Source of the DNA: Argentina anserina
Taxonomy: Eukaryota; Streptophyta; Magnoliopsida; Rosales; Rosaceae
DNA: 64,000 nucleotides
Assembly (NCBI RefSeq): GCF_933775445.1
Contig: NC_065874.1
Span: 22,266,501-22,330,500 of the forward strand
Reading direction: 5' to 3'
Shown in pieces: positions 11,812 to 21,648 of this stretch. The position numbers and the translations under genes were made by a program. A model generated the notes under the pieces. It was given only the letters and a program-made list of their open reading frames with translations. It had not been told where the DNA came from and made no database searches. Every line of letters starts with the position of its first letter. Positions within the stretch are counted from its first letter, which is position 1.

Positions 11812-11900
11812 ATAAAATCGAGGAACCCTAGAATTTAGAAAAGCAGAGAGGTAAAGAGGAAGGGTGAGAGAAAATGGAGACGCGTCGGCATATTTATAGA
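11812..11900 (-). promoter_or_regulatory. TATA box and leader of the truncated minus-strand gene
   Basis: On the minus strand TATAAATA (plus 11891-11898) lies about 80 bp before the ATG at 11811. It is followed by a C/T-rich leader containing CTAGGGTTCC, a common plant 5' UTR composition. Confidence 0.45.
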
Positions 11901-12166
11901 TTGCGAAACCTGATCCAGCACCGACCTATTCAAATAAACGCGGTAGTAGTTGTTGGGCCTATTGGGCTTGTTGGACCATCCGGGTTTAAGGTTTCAATCC
12001 AGAATTCGCCTAATCCTCTTTTTCCTGGAAATAAGAAAATACTTATGTCTGGTTTTGAATTCATACTGGAAAATGCAAAACTGAGAAAATTAAGCAGTAA
12101 AATAGTACATCATTATTTGATATATCAAGAACAATCACTGATCGAAAGTAATTCATTCCCTCTCAT

Positions 12167-13212
12167 AGAATATTGAAGGGCTGGGCATGGGCCGGGACGA
12201 GCAAGAAATAGGTGAATCTCAATCTCATCCCGTAATTTAAAATAAGAGACGAGTCAAAATTAGGTGTTTTTAAAAGTGATTCCGCCAAATCCGTATCTCG
12301 TTTGGGATCGGGATCAAAATGAGACTTGTCAAATAATGCAATAATTATTTCATGGTGAAAATAAATAATTAATCAATTACCATATATATTACAAGTTCAA
12401 TTCTACATGCTAATTAACTTTAGATGCCTATCTTGAACTTAAATCCATTACTAGATCATCAATCAAGACTATATATCTTAATTAACAATGTTTTACCTAA
12501 TACGTAGAGAAGAAAAATAAACTCTTACCGGAGTTGTGGTTGACTGGTTGTTGTTAACCTAATATTTCTTAATCAATTTAATAGTTGAGATGAAACTATA
12601 TATATATATATATATATAGTCTCTATCCAGAGTGAAGCTTCACTCTGAAATTACATAGTGAAGTTCCAATTTTGGCACACTTTTCGGTCAAATTTTTTCA
12701 TCATAAGTGATTCAATATTTAGGTATGTTATTCAAGATCATCTCTACAAAGTTTCATCTAATTTGACAATTGTTGAGTTTTCAAAATTGAGATTTACACG
12801 AACGGTTCACGTTGAACAGTTTTAATTCATTCATTGATTTAATCTAATTTCAATACATTAACGATGTCTGAATTAGATGAAATTTTTGTAGAGATGATCT
12901 TGAATAGCATACATAAATATTGAATCGCTTATGGTGAAAAAAATTGACCGAAAAGTGTGCTAAAATTAGAACTTCACTTTGGATAGGGACTGTATATATA
13001 TATATATACTAGTTATTTGAGTTTCATATTAATTCGGGACGGAACGGGATTGAATGGGTCTTAATAAGCTAATCCCGATCACATCCCGTTATTTTAAAAT
13101 AGGATCGGGACATGACGAGATATGTATTTTTAAAACATAGATCTTGTCTCGTCCCGGCGAATTTAGGGACAAGATCATAATTATAGGATTAAATGCTCAG
13201 CCCTAGACTATT
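12167..13212. mobile_element. hAT-like non-autonomous element (AGGGCTGGGCAT ends)
   Basis: The left end AGGGCTGGGCAT (12177) and right end ATGCTCAGCCCT (to 13204) are inverse copies with one mismatch. Subterminal regions at both sides are rich in cGGGAcGgG and ATCGGGA motifs. Flanks AGAATATT (12167-12174) and AGACTATT (13205-13212) could be an 8-bp duplication with one change, offset by 2 bp on the left. There is no transposase. The MITE at 12618-12992 sits inside it. Confidence 0.6.
12597..13008. mobile_element. (TA)n-associated MITE, copy 1
   Basis: 12618-12992 (375 bp) begins AGTCTCTATCCAGAGTGAAG and ends with the inverse GGATAGGGACTG. Long arms contain TTTTGGCACACTTTTCGGTC and its complement, giving a foldback with a short core. 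It is flanked on both sides by (TA)n runs. A second copy lies at 63484-63885 with its core in the opposite orientation. This resembles MITEs that insert into TA microsatellites. No ORF. Confidence 0.85.
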
Positions 13213-13935
13213 GGGTTTAAACCCGTCAATCGAGTAATTATTTTGTATACTTAGACCCAACCAATCATATTACTCCATGGTGTGGTAAGCATGTATACGG
13301 TGAAAATGGTAAAAAATTATTTAAATATGAGTAACCAATCAGAAACCAACACAGTAAAAATGAACTAATTACATTAAAATGATATGCCACGTGGACTATG
13401 TACCGGGTATATATAATAATTTCTCCCGTCAATCATCATTCGAACAACAATACAAATCAATAACTCATCTATTTCATAGAAAATAGGATCAAGTTGGTCA
13501 TACAAGGTGTGTCAAGAAATATAGAATCACACGAGATCTTGGTGACATGAAGTAACTGAGCAACTAACAGATCATCATTATACAAAGTCGATCAAATATA
13601 GTGTCCTCTAGTCTTCGATCATTGTCAACTCGCCCTTCTCTTTCTCAATACTGTAAATTTAAATGATATAAACCAGAGATAAACTGATCCTGCCTCCAAA
13701 TTCCCATGACAGTAGCCAGTTTAAAATTACCAAAAGGGTGAAACCAGGAAATCAGGCACTTGTTGATCTAGATGAACATCAGACTCTATTGTCCAAATGC
13801 AGTAGTATAATGATCACCTGAAAGGCAGAGCATGATTGTGGAAAAACATTCGTTACCGTTCAGGGCACAAGAGGTTCATTAATCTATAGTATGGTGAAGG
13901 AGCTATAAGCAACTAGAAATCCTGAAGCTGTTGTA
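13213..13935. other. Gene-free stretch, 3' flank of the O-fucosyltransferase pseudogene
   Basis: AT-rich sequence, partly the former 3' UTR of the minus-strand pseudogene whose stop is at 13936-13938. No other feature was recognised. Confidence 0.4.
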
Positions 13936-15128
13936 TCATCTATCTGTCACAGATGTTGAATTTGATTCCGCATCTTCGTTCTCTTGACTTAACTGGCTGC
14001 TCAGAATTTCCAAGACATTATCTTCTGGACATTTATCTGCCGGATTCTCTGGAGATGCTTGACAGAAGCATTCTAGCCAAGAATTTGTATAGAAAGACTC
14101 GGGCGGGATCCACTTGCGAGGGCCCCCGAGGTTTGTTTGTAGCATCACTTTCCTAACAGCTTCTTCAAAACCTGCTGTTCTTCCTTTCTCTCGATCAATG
14201 AAGATTGGAGCAAGGGATTTTCTATCAGGTCTAATTGTGGTATGGAATCCATAATAGAGGCGGTGCCCAAGGAGATTATTGGCAAAGTTGCTCGGTCTAT
14301 CATATGTCGGCATAAAAATATCAGAGAGGAGACAAACCATGTAATCCACTGCAGACTCTAATAATTCCTGGGTGTTCTCTGATATCTCATCTGAGTGTTC
14401 CACAGAACTGTAGTTCTCAAGGTGAGGGAACAAAGTACGAAATGGTTTCATGAATAGAGCTCCATGAAATATCTCACCAGGAGCTAGGTATATCCTGGTA
14501 GAATTGTCAAATTCCATTGCACGTAAAATGAGACCAACCTGTATACAAAATAGACAAACTTTAGTATTTATGGAGAGGAAATGGCATCTATGGCCTGCTA
14601 TCACAAAGTGGAAATCAAAACATAGCAGGATAACATAGTATCTATCCGGGGTGATGTAATGTTCTTGATGTCCATCATCGAAACAAGTATCTGGACCGCA
14701 TAACCGAAAAAAACATCAAGAAGAAAGACAATATCACCTCTTCTGGAGTTAATGGGCATTTTCTAGTTGCTCTCCTTTCCTTATACACGAGCTTCTTTGG
14801 TGCAAAATTTTCTTTTCGATACTTCTTCAAAATTTCTTGCTCTTTTCGGTTAAAGATATCAAAGCACCTGCAGAACCATCATACTCAATGGTATATACTC
14901 AACTATGTTGCATGGAAACGGCAAGAGGAGGCGTGTCACCGTGTCCGACACGCCGATACGACACGATACGCATTTTTACGTATCGGACACGCCACGTGGC
15001 GTATCGCAAAATGTTGACTTTCGGATACGTTGACCGACACGCCACGTCAGCAACAAATACGCCATGTCAGCAATTTGACAATTAAAAAAAATCCTAAAAC
15101 CGAAATCTCGTTTCAGAAACACCATTTT

Positions 15129-15370
15129 CTCCATTTTCTGCCTCTCACTCAGTATAAGCAGTCGGCTGTTCATCGAAGCTTTGCAATAGCAGATAATCTT
15201 GGTGAACTTTCAGCAAAGGCACAGGTATATGATCTTTCCTAATCATTGAGGTTCTATCATATATACTTCAAATGTTCTTCTGTAAATCTTGATGGGTAAT
15301 ATGGTTTTCAGATTCAAACAATGTGTTTTGATAACCTTGGCATCAAATCCCATTCTTCATTTCATGTTTG
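15129..15370 (+). pseudogene. Captured gene fragment, possibly ROOT UVB SENSITIVE (DUF647) type
   Basis: Two exon-like pieces survive with their intron. One ends VHRSFAIADNLGELSAKAQ with donor CACAG|GTATATG near 15227. The second, after acceptor TTTTCAG, reads IQTMCFDNLGIKSHSSFHVW with donor TTTG|GTAAG. The NLGE.SAKAQ pattern recalls the NLG-hA-AKEE region of plant RUS/DUF647 proteins. That identity comes from memory and is tentative. Intron retention shows capture of genomic DNA, not of mRNA. Confidence 0.4.
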
Positions 15371-16085
15371 GTAAGATTGCAAAAGGCTTGCGCTATCTGT
15401 GGAATCACCTCGAGCAGTTGCCCTCTGCCATGAGTGTGAACTCAACCCTGATAAAAACATAAGCCCTTCCTGTTTCTTCATATGCACGACGGTTTCCCAT
15501 TCTTTCTTGCATCTCCTTTAACTCGGCTGAAAGTGCAACACACAACCGGTCACCTGCTTGTGCAGAAGGAGTTTCAGACAATTCCCGGTGACAGCTCTCC
15601 AGGAGGGAAACTGCACCAGCTAAGTCACCATTCTCAGCAGCTATTCTGGCCTCAGCCATTACTTCAGCTGCACGAAGCCTGTTGCGTTGCCTGTCTACTT
15701 CCATTGACACTACTAGTTTCCCAGCTACTACGGGCCTTCTGATAGTGACTTCACCAGCTTCATCCAAATTGACCATTTCTTTCGTAATGGGATCTTTGTA
15801 AAGACATCTAACCTGTACTAGTGACATCTCATCACTAGCCTCACCAACTGGAATATTCATTGTCACCAAAAAATCCCTCACTTCTTCAGCATACAGGTCT
15901 CCAACATCAATAGATCCCATTCTTGCATCAGGCATCATGCTGGTTCTATAACTCCCAGCTTTTATTGAACCCAATTGCAAATTCAGGTGAACACACTCAA
16001 TTCTGACATTTTCAGCTCTTGCACCACCACACTCAGAAGGCCCCCAATGCACTGTGCAAATGCATCCTGAATCACACTTTCAGCT
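15340..16085 (-). pseudogene. Captured fragment of a WAV3-type VWA-RING E3 ubiquitin ligase
   Basis: The minus strand encodes the C-terminal part of plant WAV3/WAVH-like proteins (VWA domain plus RING; ubiquitin ligases of root gravitropism and auxin response). Blocks seen: IQDAFAQCIGGLLSVVVQEL, IKAGSYRTSMMPDARMGSID, DLYAEEVRDFLV, YKDPITKEMVNL, LSAELKEMQERMGNRRAYE, and in another frame HSWQRATARGDSTDSASLLQ. At least two frameshifts separate these blocks (near 16030 and near 15440). No RING or VWA core is included. The fragment ends around 15370, where it meets the opposite-strand fragment. It is a dead passenger of the flanking element. Confidence 0.8.
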
Positions 16086-18222
16086 TCTATGAAAGAAAAT
16101 GTACCCCCGGAAAATTGCACAGTATTAAAAATATATATAAATATTTTTTATTTGCCGTGTCGAAAGAGGAGTTTTTCAGATTTGCCGTGTCGCCGTGTCG
16201 CTCCGTGTCGTGTCGCCGTGTCCGTGTCCGTGCAACATAGGTATATATGCTGTTGTCAGAGCCATAATCTCTCAACATGTGAATCTCATTTATGAAACTG
16301 GGGGAAAAAAATCTCTTCCCTGGATATGCAGGCTATATAGTTGGAATGATGCATAGGAAAATAGCCTAGTTAGTCTATTAATGAATACTATAAACTAGTG
16401 TAAATGAGTTAACAATAAAGGTAGAAAATCTGTTTGGTCAGTTCTTGAACCAAAAACTTACCCAGTAAATGCCAGCATATCCAGCTCAAAACGAAGATGT
16501 ATAGATATGAAGTGACCTTGTGCACGGAGCTTATCAACTATTGATTGGCTCAACTTCATAATATTTGGCTTAAATATCAGAGCATGATAGTTAACCCTGC
16601 ACCACAGCCGTTGAAACTCGGCATCGTCAATTTCTTCAGCCAAACGATGTGAAAAGGGAGTTAGATAGATAACCCCATGCTCCTTCATTTTTGGAAGAGC
16701 TTCTGTCACGTACCAACTGATAGGAGCATCTCTAGGTGGTCGAAGCTGACACAAAGTTTAGAGAAAGAGAGAGCAAATACTTCACCTACTGACATTTTCT
16801 AGGTGATTTCCAGTTGATAAATGTAATGAGAACAAACATAGATTTTATACCTGTACAGCTTTGATCTTCTTGGTCTTCCCTTTTTGTGAACTTCAGGTAT
16901 CTTTTCGACAATTTTAACATCATACCTTAATGACTTGATAAAATTCTCAACATCATAAATTCCCCGAAATGAGTTTGCATCCAATTCGGGGAGCACAAGG
17001 GTAGCATTCATTATTCTTGCAGGAGAACCGCATTACAGATCTAAACCATTGGAAAGAGGGACAGAAAATATTTGCTTGTAAGAACAGGAGTGAAATATAG
17101 AATAAAAGAAAATAGGGGAAAATGATTCGATACAAACCGCAGTACGTTGTTGATTTAGACCCCATTACAGCGCACACTTAGGTAGCCGTTAGTCTCACTT
17201 GGTGGAGCTACCACAAAAACCAGAAGCAAAAGACACTTGTTAAAATTTCTTGCTAGAACAGAATTCATCAGAAAAAAAAAATGTCATACGAGGCCAATCA
17301 GATCACGGAGCCAATGATGGTCTCCAGCCTCCAGAGTCGGCACTTCTCCAAAGTTCCTCCACATTGATCTGCATATGCATGCTAAGAGAATAAACTATTT
17401 TGAAAATCTTAACCATCTTCCTTGTATCAGACTTTCGAGACACATGTAAACAACAAGGACGATATAACAGCCTAAAGACTTTCCCTATTGGAGACTTATA
17501 TAGTTTCATGATTATATATAACATCCTATAGACTCTTTACTTCAATTCTGTCTCCTTCGCCAAAAAGTAAACCGTAGAATCTCCTAAGAATGTTGAGATG
17601 CATTTTATAATTGAAAGCATCTTGGAATGATAACTCTGGAACAATTCTTTTATACAGTAGTTTTCACACAGACAAATGCAGTACTTAATCTCACCTGATT
17701 AATTTGGCTTGATTTATATAAAATTATACTTCTGATAGATCAATTATTTTGATCAATCTCTTCCAAAAAGAAAATCTTTACACAGTTCAATGATCAGAAA
17801 GAAAAACAAAAACATCAACGGTAGATTCGTCGATGCCATTACCCCCGAAATATCAACAATATTATCTAGATCAACAATACTACTGAGTAATGATGGTCAA
17901 TAATGACTTACCAAAGATCCTAATCAGCACTTACCTACTGCTTAAACATGTTAAAAACTAACCTGAGAGCGGTAGGCAGATTTAGAAGCACCGCCATTGG
18001 TGGCGGAGGAGGAGGCAAAGAGCAAGGAAACGGTGCAGATCAACAGGACAACGATGACGAAGAGGAGTAGCTTGACACTTCCACCACCACCTCCGACTTG
18101 CCTCCAATGCTGCCGATTAAAAGGCCCCGCTCTGCGTTTTAAATCATGATTCAGTTGGTTTATGCAGAAATAGTTAGAGTGGGACTGTGGGAGTGGAGGT
18201 TTATAGCTACCAACCTTGGCAT

Positions 18223-18900
18223 TGCTACACTAGTTGAGCTCTGTCTCTCTCACTCTTGAACTCCGACACAGTCCACACTTTCTTCTCAGAGTCTCCCCGC
18301 CTATATATAAACTTGTGTTGCTCGGGTCCGGTCGGTTCAGCCGTAAGAACCGTTATATGATCCATTTCTCTGTATTTTATTTCTGTTTCAATTGATTGAT
18401 ATATATTTATCTCTTTCTATATTTTCATTAGGATGAATTCAACAAACAGTACCCAACTATTGTCTATTCTAACATTTAGTATCTTACATTTGGAAAATAT
18501 CGCATTGGTACCTCAAATCTCTATTTCTAGGACTAAATTAGTAGGTATGTCAACCTTATTTTTCCAATATCATGTATCAACCAACATATAATTGTCATAA
18601 AAATTCACTATTTAAACCAACTAATAACGTTGGTACGGTTGGTAATGAGCTTTTACCAATATGTTTATGGCTAAAAAATTTAAAGACTCAATCCAAATAA
18701 GTAATAACAAATAACAACACAAATATAAAGTTTTATACAACCTCAACCAAATTACCATGTAAAAAGTCATAAATTAAACATGTTAAAATCCGAAAATTAT
18801 AAATTTAACAAATATCTACGGTGTAGATTTATTTTTCACTAAATCTACAGTTGAAATATTTATAGATATATATAGTTTTTAAGAATATATAGATTGTTTT
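18223..18900. other. Gene-free, AT-rich
   Basis: Former promoter side of the O-fucosyltransferase pseudogene, then AT-rich sequence. A GGTACGGTTGGTA motif near 18630 recurs near 19150 and may mark a degraded small transposon; its ends are not definable. Confidence 0.35.
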
Positions 18901-18919
18901 GTATGAATTATTGTAATTG

Positions 18920-19030
18920 CAATGATAGCCTAGTGGTAGTTGGCTTAAACTTGCATGATGAAAAACCAAGTTCAACTCACCATGAATACATATATTGGGG
19001 TTTATTTTCATAAAACTCTTATTTTGGTTG
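18920..19030 (+). mobile_element. tRNA-derived SINE-like sequence
   Basis: TAGCCTAGTGG at 18926-18936 matches a pol III A box and AAGTTCAACTC at 18969-18979 a B box, about 33 bp apart as in tRNA-related SINE heads. Target duplications and a tail were not found, so the right end is uncertain. Confidence 0.45.
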
Positions 19031-19690
19031 GTACAACATACCATGGTACACGAAAAACTTGTACCACATACTGACCATCTTTTGAAGTATGGTACGGTAT
19101 ATTGTACCGTGTACTATATACCAATTTGGTGGTATACCAATATACTTAGTACGGTTGGTATGTGAATTGGTTGGAATGGAATTATGAACCATTGCCACCT
19201 GCCCACCTCTATCTATTTCAGCTTAATTTTAGTTCATTCTATCAATTAACACCGTTAGTGCTTCATCTCCCGCTAATTTTCAGGGGCATTTTTATCACTT
19301 CATTTCCCTCTAATTTCATCTTTCATTTCCCTCCAATTTCTATTTCTATTTTTTAAAAAAACAAGTTCATTAATACATATCATTTCATTACAAAATTAAA
19401 AAACACATTTCATTTATCAAAACTATTACAAACAAGCTAAAATTTGCAATTACAAAATAAACCAGCATATATTTCATATTATATATGTCCATCAACCAAC
19501 AATCATATTGTTATAAGCGGTATTATTGTAAACCCATAACCAATAATGGTCATGTCCACCACCATCCGCAAACACAACACCGGAGCAAGGAGACACCCCG
19601 CCCATGAACCCGCAGACGTAGAGGAAGGAAGAAGAGAAATCATGGATACCCTCACCAATCCAAATTTTATTGCCCAGAAGCAATAGATTC
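19031..19690. other. Gene-free, no clear element
   Basis: Short palindromic GGTACGGTATATTGTACCG-like sequences occur around 19090-19150, then AT-rich DNA. No gene was recognised. Confidence 0.35.
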
Positions 19691-19990
19691 ACTAGGCCAA
19701 TTATGTCTTTAGGCGACATATGTGTTGTGTCGCTGGAGAAAATTCAAATATGTCACCTAGTAGCCTGTCGCCGTTATAGATATTAGGCGACATATAATAT
19801 CTGTCGCTAGAAAGTGTATCAGGCAACATATGAGAAAAATAGTCTTATGTCGCATGATATGCTATTATATGTCGCCTGATAGCCCTAACGGCGACAGGCT
19901 ACTAGGTGACATATAGAGATTTCAACATGATGCGACATATATTTTTTTGTCTGATACTCTATTTTAGTTGGTTAATTAGATCTTCTAGTG
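19691..19990. mobile_element. CACTA-like terminal/foldback remnant with TGTCGCC repeats
   Basis: Starts CACTAG (19691) and ends CTAGTG (about 19990). The motif (T)AGGCGACATAT or its complement ATATGTCGCCT occurs about eight times. 19748-19800 and 19862-19913 form an imperfect inverted repeat of about 52 bp. Subterminal repeats in both orientations between CACTA ends are typical of En/Spm elements, but no 3-bp duplication is evident and no transposase is present. Confidence 0.45.
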
Positions 19991-21114
19991 ACATAAATGT
20001 TGTTTTGATTGGTTTCAGACGACATATAAATGTAGTGTGAGTGTAACTATGACACCATATAACATCTCAATAATGTAGTTGTTTTCTTCTTCAGACATCA
20101 TTTCTTGTTGTTACTATAGCATTTAAAGTAGACAAATAAAAAAACATACATTCTGGAAAATCAAATTTTCCCATTCATAAAACAGTAAAACCAACATTCG
20201 TAATCAGTCACTCTAAACAACAAATACATCCCCAATTCCATATATGAGCATACATATAATGTCATAGAATCATGATCACGAGACAACTTCACCTCAAATT
20301 CTTGGATGTAGTGGAATGAGTTGCATCATTTGCTTAATTGCTTTTCAACAAAAATACTTGCTCCAATAATAGGATCTGCTCCGATGGTACTTTAGTTGTA
20401 TTTGTCCATATACCAGTGCTTACATTGAAGAGCCTCATCTGAACCAAATGCCTTGCTGCAAGTGTTACCATTAGTAGACTCTAGAGTTTGTGTCTTGGAC
20501 TTATCAGTGGCAGGAGTCTTTCCCTTCTTTGCAGGGTGTGGTGTATTTGTGTGGCCAATCTTTTAAGAAAGAAAAAAAATCAAAAAGATCAACATAAAAT
20601 GAGCAGAAGGGGAATGTTCACAAAGTACAGAAACCAAACTCATACATATATAGAACAAAAATCTGGAAATAACAATTAAAAAGGTCACCATCCATCTGTG
20701 CCTTGCACAAAACCATGCATGCACCAAATAAAAAGCTCATAATTTAGCAGCTAAACTGTAAAATGAGATCATAGGAATAAACATTTTAGGTTGTAGGAAA
20801 AAGAATCGGTAAAGAAAAGACAAAAAGAAAATCAAGAAAAATGATGGAGGATGAACATCGATCCATGAAAAATTCTATAAAAATCTTTGGTCTAAAGGCT
20901 ACACAATTTTTAAACTCTAGTGTGTATATTTTACATTATAAAGTCCATGAAATTCTATGAGTTTATAATCCCATAAGTATGGACGATATTTTAAATAACC
21001 ACATAATTCTATTTATTTTAAAAAATCCGGATTGAATACCCCCAAACTTTCACATGACAAATCGATATAAAATCAAACATAGACATTTAATGACGACAGT
21101 CTTGTAATATTGAA
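19991..21114. other. Gene-free, repeat-derived
   Basis: AT-rich, with a few more GACATAT motifs at the left edge. No ORF of a recognised family on either strand. I looked here for the missing 5' half of the deoxyhypusine synthase gene and did not find it. Confidence 0.35.
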
Positions 21115-21648
21115 CTTACCTCCACCATGTCACTGCCAGTCTTATTCAAAGCTACCACTAAAGTCAAGCAATCACTCTCTACCTCAACCTCTCTCCACCC
21201 CTACTCTACCATAGCCATGAGGCCAAATCTACAAGCTAGAGCCTAGCATGGAGAGGAGAAGATAACAAGTTCAAACGCCTGGACCATGCACATCTGACCC
21301 CACCTTCTGCTTCCCTAACAATCATTCCAGCCCACCACTGCCTCCCGTATGAAATGCACCATCAAAATTAAGTTTAACCCTCCCAGCCAATGGAAACTTC
21401 CATGAACCATGCATACGTCTCCCACTCCCACTACCAGCATGCTTAGGAGGTTTGAGACTATTATACTCCACCAACAAACCTTGTTCCCAGAACACCATAC
21501 GCACAGGATCAAAAACACCTCTTTGCCGCACCACCTTATTGCACTCAACCCAAATAGCCCAAACAAGAATAAAAAACAACTCGAGTTGATGCTTTGGAAG
21601 CACCGTCATTACCTCACGAATCCAATCCTCAATAGTAGGAGCAGTAAC
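21115..21648 (-). pseudogene. LINE RNase H-like domain fragment
   Basis: The minus strand reads WKFPLAGRVKLNFDGAFHTG, the start of an RNase H (RVT_3) domain with its LNFDGA catalytic Asp motif, and further on WREVEVESDCLTLVVALNK. A frameshift or stop separates the two parts. The C-terminal end of the domain is missing. Confidence 0.75.

Larger units (their letters stand above)
14891..16248. mobile_element. hAT-like element carrying fragments of two host genes (Pack-type)
   Basis: The left end CTATGTTGCATGGAAACGGC (14903) mirrors the right end, whose complement is CTATGTTGCACGGACACGG (to 16240). Subterminal zones are packed with CGTGTCG/CGACACG repeats. Candidate 8-bp duplications are GTATATAC (14891-14898) and GTATATAT (16241-16248), with a 4-bp offset on the left. 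The GCATGGA.ACGGC terminal core is shared with the hAT element at 25773-29250. The 1.3-kb interior holds a plus-strand fragment of one gene (15129-15370) and a minus-strand fragment of another (15340-16085) instead of transposase. It sits in an intron of the O-fucosyltransferase pseudogene. Confidence 0.7.
13936..18222 (-). pseudogene. O-fucosyltransferase family protein, decayed
   Basis: Eight exon-like blocks can be followed: 18215-18222 (tentative MPR start), 17963-18131, 17290-17368, 17138-17207, 16851-17040, 16462-16745, 14738-14867, 13936-14538. They show a membrane anchor (KLLLFVIVVLLICTVSLLF), NVEELWRSADSGGWRPS, RPPRDAPISWY, RLAEEIDDAEFQRL, LDMLAFTG, KCPLTPEEVGLILRAM, DYMVCLLSDIFMPTYD and NNLLGHRLYYGF, which are blocks of plant GT65-like O-fucosyltransferases. 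Damage: TGA at 17303-17305 where CGA is expected; 1-bp losses at 17160-17163 (C run), near 17020, and at 16881-16885 (T run); about seven codons missing before GIYDVENF; conserved glycines replaced in the last exon (APGEIFHG, LLESAVDY, TYDRPSN). A hAT-like element lies in the intron at 14868-16461. Individual 1-bp shifts could be assembly errors, but so many together indicate decay. Confidence 0.85.

Noticed and set aside
18610..19165. Possible small transposon with GGTACGGTTGGTA at both sides
   Set aside because: The two motifs are direct, not inverted, and no duplication is visible.
19991..21114. Search for the missing N-terminal exons of deoxyhypusine synthase left of the LINE
   Set aside because: No frame resembling the DHS N-terminal region on either strand, so the simple model of LINE insertion into an otherwise intact gene is not supported.
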